7,741 bases of DNA from Verrucomicrobiota bacterium (lineage in GTDB: Bacteria > Verrucomicrobiota > Verrucomicrobiia > Verrucomicrobiales > Akkermansiaceae): contig JAPLUJ010000298.1 in the NCBI GenBank assembly GCA_026397695.1, positions 1 to 7,741 on the forward strand. The letters are read 5' to 3'. Position 1 is the stretch's first letter; every line of letters starts with the position of its first letter. Under the pieces are notes generated by a model, which was given only the letters and a program-made list of their open reading frames with translations, was not told the origin of the DNA and did no database searches. Position numbers and translations under genes: made by a program. Below are positions 6,285 through 7,741 of this stretch, piece after piece.

Positions 6285-6487
6285 GGCTGATTTTCAGGTA
6301 ATGGAGTGTGGTGTCACTGCGGTGATGATCCGGTGGCGAGTTGCGATGAATTGGAGATAGAGGAGTTTTTTTCACCCGGCATGAGGGGAAGCTTGACACG
6401 CCAGAGCCCCGGGTCAATCGGGAAGAGACATCGGGCGGAGACGGATCCTTGCTTGCATGGGCGGAGACCATGGTGTGAGCTGCCGGG
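6285..6487. other. Divergent intergenic region upstream of the HTH gene and lgt
   Basis: These 203 bp must hold the promoters of both divergent genes. TTGACA occurs at 6394-6399 on the plus strand, and TTGAC/GTCAA (6394-6398, 6414-6418) form a short inverted pair that could be an operator. No acceptable -10 box lies at the right spacing, so I do not call a promoter. No credible gene is seen here. Confidence 0.3.
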
Positions 6488-7378
6488 GTGATCGCGTATT
6501 ACATCCATGATTTGAATCCGGTGGTCCTACCGATCTACGGCGGGCTCGCGTTGCGCTGGTATGGATTGGCGTATCTGCTGGGCTTTGCGGCCGGGTTTTT
6601 GCTGCTGAGGAATTTGGCGAAACGCGGGTTGTGGGTGCTGGAACCCGGGCAAGTCGGGGATTTCATTGCGGCGGCGGCCTTGTTCGGGGTGTTTCTGTGG
6701 GAGGGCGGCATGGCCAGCCATGGCGGCATCCTCGGTCTCGCGATCTTCACCTGGTGCTACGCCAAAAAACACCACGTGTCATGGACTGCGCTCAGTGACG
6801 GCTTGTGCGTGGTCGGTCCGCTGGGACTGTTGTTCGGGCGCATCGCCAATTTCATCAACGGCGAACTTTACGGCCGTGTGGCCGATGGCGTGGCATGGGC
6901 GGTGAAATTCCCGCTGTCCCTGGGCGAGGAAAAAGCCGAGGTGCAAAATGCCGCCTGGCAGGCCTGCACCCGCGTGGATCCCAAACTCGCCGAGGTGGAC
7001 TCGTTGAATGCGCTGGTCGCCGCAGCACGCGACAATCCCGAACTGTCCCGCACCTTGGGCAACTTTCTGCCGCCGCGGCATCCCTCACAGATTTACGAGG
7101 GGCTGTTAGAAGGGGCGTTGTTATTCGTGATTCTGTGGGTCGTGAGGACGCGTTGCCCGAAAGCCCCGGACGGCTTGCTGACCGGCTTGTTTTTGGCGCT
7201 TTACGCGGTGTTCCGGATTGTCTGCGAACAATTCCGCGAGCCGGACGCGGCGATGGTCGGCAGCCTGACCAAGGGACAGTTTTTTTCGGCATTCATGTTC
7301 TTGTTTGCCGCCGCCTTTCTCGTCCACGCGTGGCGCGGGTGGAACTGCCCGCGCCGCCGCGAGACGCGGGATGCATAA
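6488..7378 (+). CDS. lgt: Prolipoprotein diacylglyceryl transferase, with apparent internal deletion
   Basis: This inner-membrane enzyme transfers diacylglyceryl from phosphatidylglycerol to the lipobox cysteine of prolipoproteins. The product is 296 aa. GTG at 6488 is the only start after an in-frame TGA at 6476. Key residues by alignment to E. coli: Tyr25 (RWYGLAY), His78 (GGMASHGG), Arg118, Asn121, Glu126 and Gly129 (GRIANFINGELYGRV), then PRHPSQIYEGLLEG (196-209), and Arg243/Glu247 (FRIVCEQFREPD). Two oddities appear. The loop after FPLSLGEE (141-148) is long, with about 50 residues before PRHPSQ. More important, AALFGVF runs directly into LWEGGM at residues 63-75. The usual GGR(I/L)GYVLFY segment and following loop, about 24 residues judged from E. 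coli Tyr26/His103 against Tyr25/His78, is missing in frame. The identity is certain; whether it is active is not. Confidence 0.93.
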   Translation: MIAYYIHDLNPVVLPIYGGLALRWYGLAYLLGFAAGFLLLRNLAKRGLWVLEPGQVGDFIAAAALFGVFLWEGGMASHGGILGLAIFTWCYAKKHHVSWTALSDGLCVVGPLGLLFGRIANFINGELYGRVADGVAWAVKFPLSLGEEKAEVQNAAWQACTRVDPKLAEVDSLNALVAAARDNPELSRTLGNFLPPRHPSQIYEGLLEGALLFVILWVVRTRCPKAPDGLLTGLFLALYAVFRIVCEQFREPDAAMVGSLTKGQFFSAFMFLFAAAFLVHAWRGWNCPRRRETRDA

Positions 7379-7587
7379 ATCAAACGGCCACACCAGCCCC
7401 TCCGATGAAATCCAGTTCGGCAGCTTGCCGCGATAGCATGTGAGCCAGGCGACGGGATCTCGCTCCATGTGATGAACATTTCGCCACGATCCGGGCTTGC
7501 GATTCCGGGAATTCGGCTTGTTGCTACCTTCCTGCGTGATAGTCTGCATGCCATGTCAGGCAGTTCTTCTATCCCACCCATGTGTGC

Positions 7588-7593
7588 TATCAT
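7588..7593 (+). promoter_or_regulatory. Possible extended -10 element before the sulfatase gene
   Basis: TATCAT, preceded by TGC, matches the extended -10 consensus TGnTATAAT at all but one fixed base. No good -35 box lies 16-18 bases upstream. Transcription would start near 7600, leaving a leader of about 16 bases before the ATG at 7616. Nothing else was recognised with confidence in the gap from 7379. Confidence 0.22.
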
Positions 7594-7615
7594 ACCTATT
7601 TGTTTCATCGGACGC

Positions 7616-7741
7616 ATGGCGCGGGCTGCCGCCCTTGGCGGGTGGCTGGTGGGAGCTGCGCAGGTCGCGCTCCACGCCGCTGATACTTCGAAGCCCGCCG
7701 CCAGGCCGAATTTCATTGTCATCAATATAGATGACCTCGGA
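7616..7741 (+). CDS. Exported sulfatase (S1 family), N-terminus only
   Basis: Only 42 codons are present before the window ends. After a signal-peptide-like N-terminus (MARAAALGGWLVGAAQVALH, then AAD with cleavage likely after AA) comes PNFIVINIDDLG. This is the first beta strand and metal-binding Asp-Asp of type I sulfatases, the alkaline-phosphatase superfamily, which hydrolyse sulfate esters, often of polysaccharides. The CxPSR formylglycine site lies beyond the edge. ATG 7616 gives the cleanest signal peptide. In-frame ATGs also exist at 7472, 7553 and 7580, and none has a good Shine-Dalgarno sequence. Secreted sulfatases are abundant in Planctomycetes and Verrucomicrobia. Substrate and subfamily cannot be told. 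Confidence 0.8.
   Translation, partial: MARAAALGGWLVGAAQVALHAADTSKPAARPNFIVINIDDLG

Noticed and set aside
6394..6423. TTGACA as the -35 box of an lgt promoter
   Set aside because: At 16-18 base spacing only CAATCG, AATCGG or ATCGGG is found, none of them an acceptable -10.
6253..6471. 72-aa minus-strand ORF upstream of the HTH gene as a toxin partner
   Set aside because: It overlaps the HTH start, is Ser/Pro/His-rich, and shows no RelE/HigB features.
7201..7725. 174-aa minus-strand ORF over the sulfatase start
   Set aside because: It is antisense to lgt and to the sulfatase frame with PNFIVINIDDLG. The sulfatase motif is decisive.
1..7741. tRNA, rRNA, CRISPR array, IS element or attachment sites
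   Set aside because: I saw no tRNA-like cloverleaf, no regularly spaced repeats, no transposase motifs and no terminal inverted repeats with target duplications. This was by eye only.

Overview
The window looks like chromosomal DNA from a GC-rich Gram-negative bacterium of the Planctomycetes-Verrucomicrobia-Chlamydiae group, most likely Verrucomicrobiota. This is inferred from gene content, not from a marker gene. The clues are a secreted protein with the short HEAT-like module common in that group, a lysine-rich protein starting MGQQTNK-IIKRRRR, an Lgt with a long extra loop, a stand-alone EboE, and the N-terminus of a secreted sulfatase. Most starts lack a clear Shine-Dalgarno sequence, which also fits.

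Layout. (1) 1-2150, minus: a large exported HEAT/TPR-type protein whose 3' end lies outside the window. It is absent from simple closed-ORF lists because it runs off the edge. (2) 2400-2831, minus: a histone-H1-like lysine-rich protein. Its leader carries a strong Shine-Dalgarno sequence in front of a five-codon mini-ORF. (3) 2953-4113, plus: an RlmI-type 23S rRNA m5C methyltransferase, divergent from the lysine-rich gene. (4) 4131-4168: a perfect 38-bp palindrome between the convergent rlmI and eboE genes. (5) 4209-6284, minus: a tightly packed string consisting of an XRE helix-turn-helix regulator, the C-terminal remnant of a DNA methyltransferase, a 23-codon ORF, a 61-aa basic protein and eboE. 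Neighbours overlap by 4 to 17 bases or are separated by 19. (6) 6488-7378, plus: lgt, the first lipoprotein-maturation enzyme, with an apparent in-frame loss of about 24 residues. (7) 7616-7741, plus: the start of an exported sulfatase, cut by the window end.

How the parts relate. rlmI, lgt and the lysine-rich gene look like resident genes. The 5542-6284 stretch looks like the scar of an accessory (restriction-modification or toxin-antitoxin-like) locus. It is locally AT-richer: I count 50 G+C in 120 bases at 6181-6300, against 37 in 60 at 3601-3660. It now sits directly upstream of, and is translationally overlapped with, eboE, a gene normally found inside the ebo metabolite-traffic cluster. 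I see no complete new defence system. The points most worth following up are the Lgt deletion, the accessory scar fused to an orphan eboE, and the perfect palindrome.
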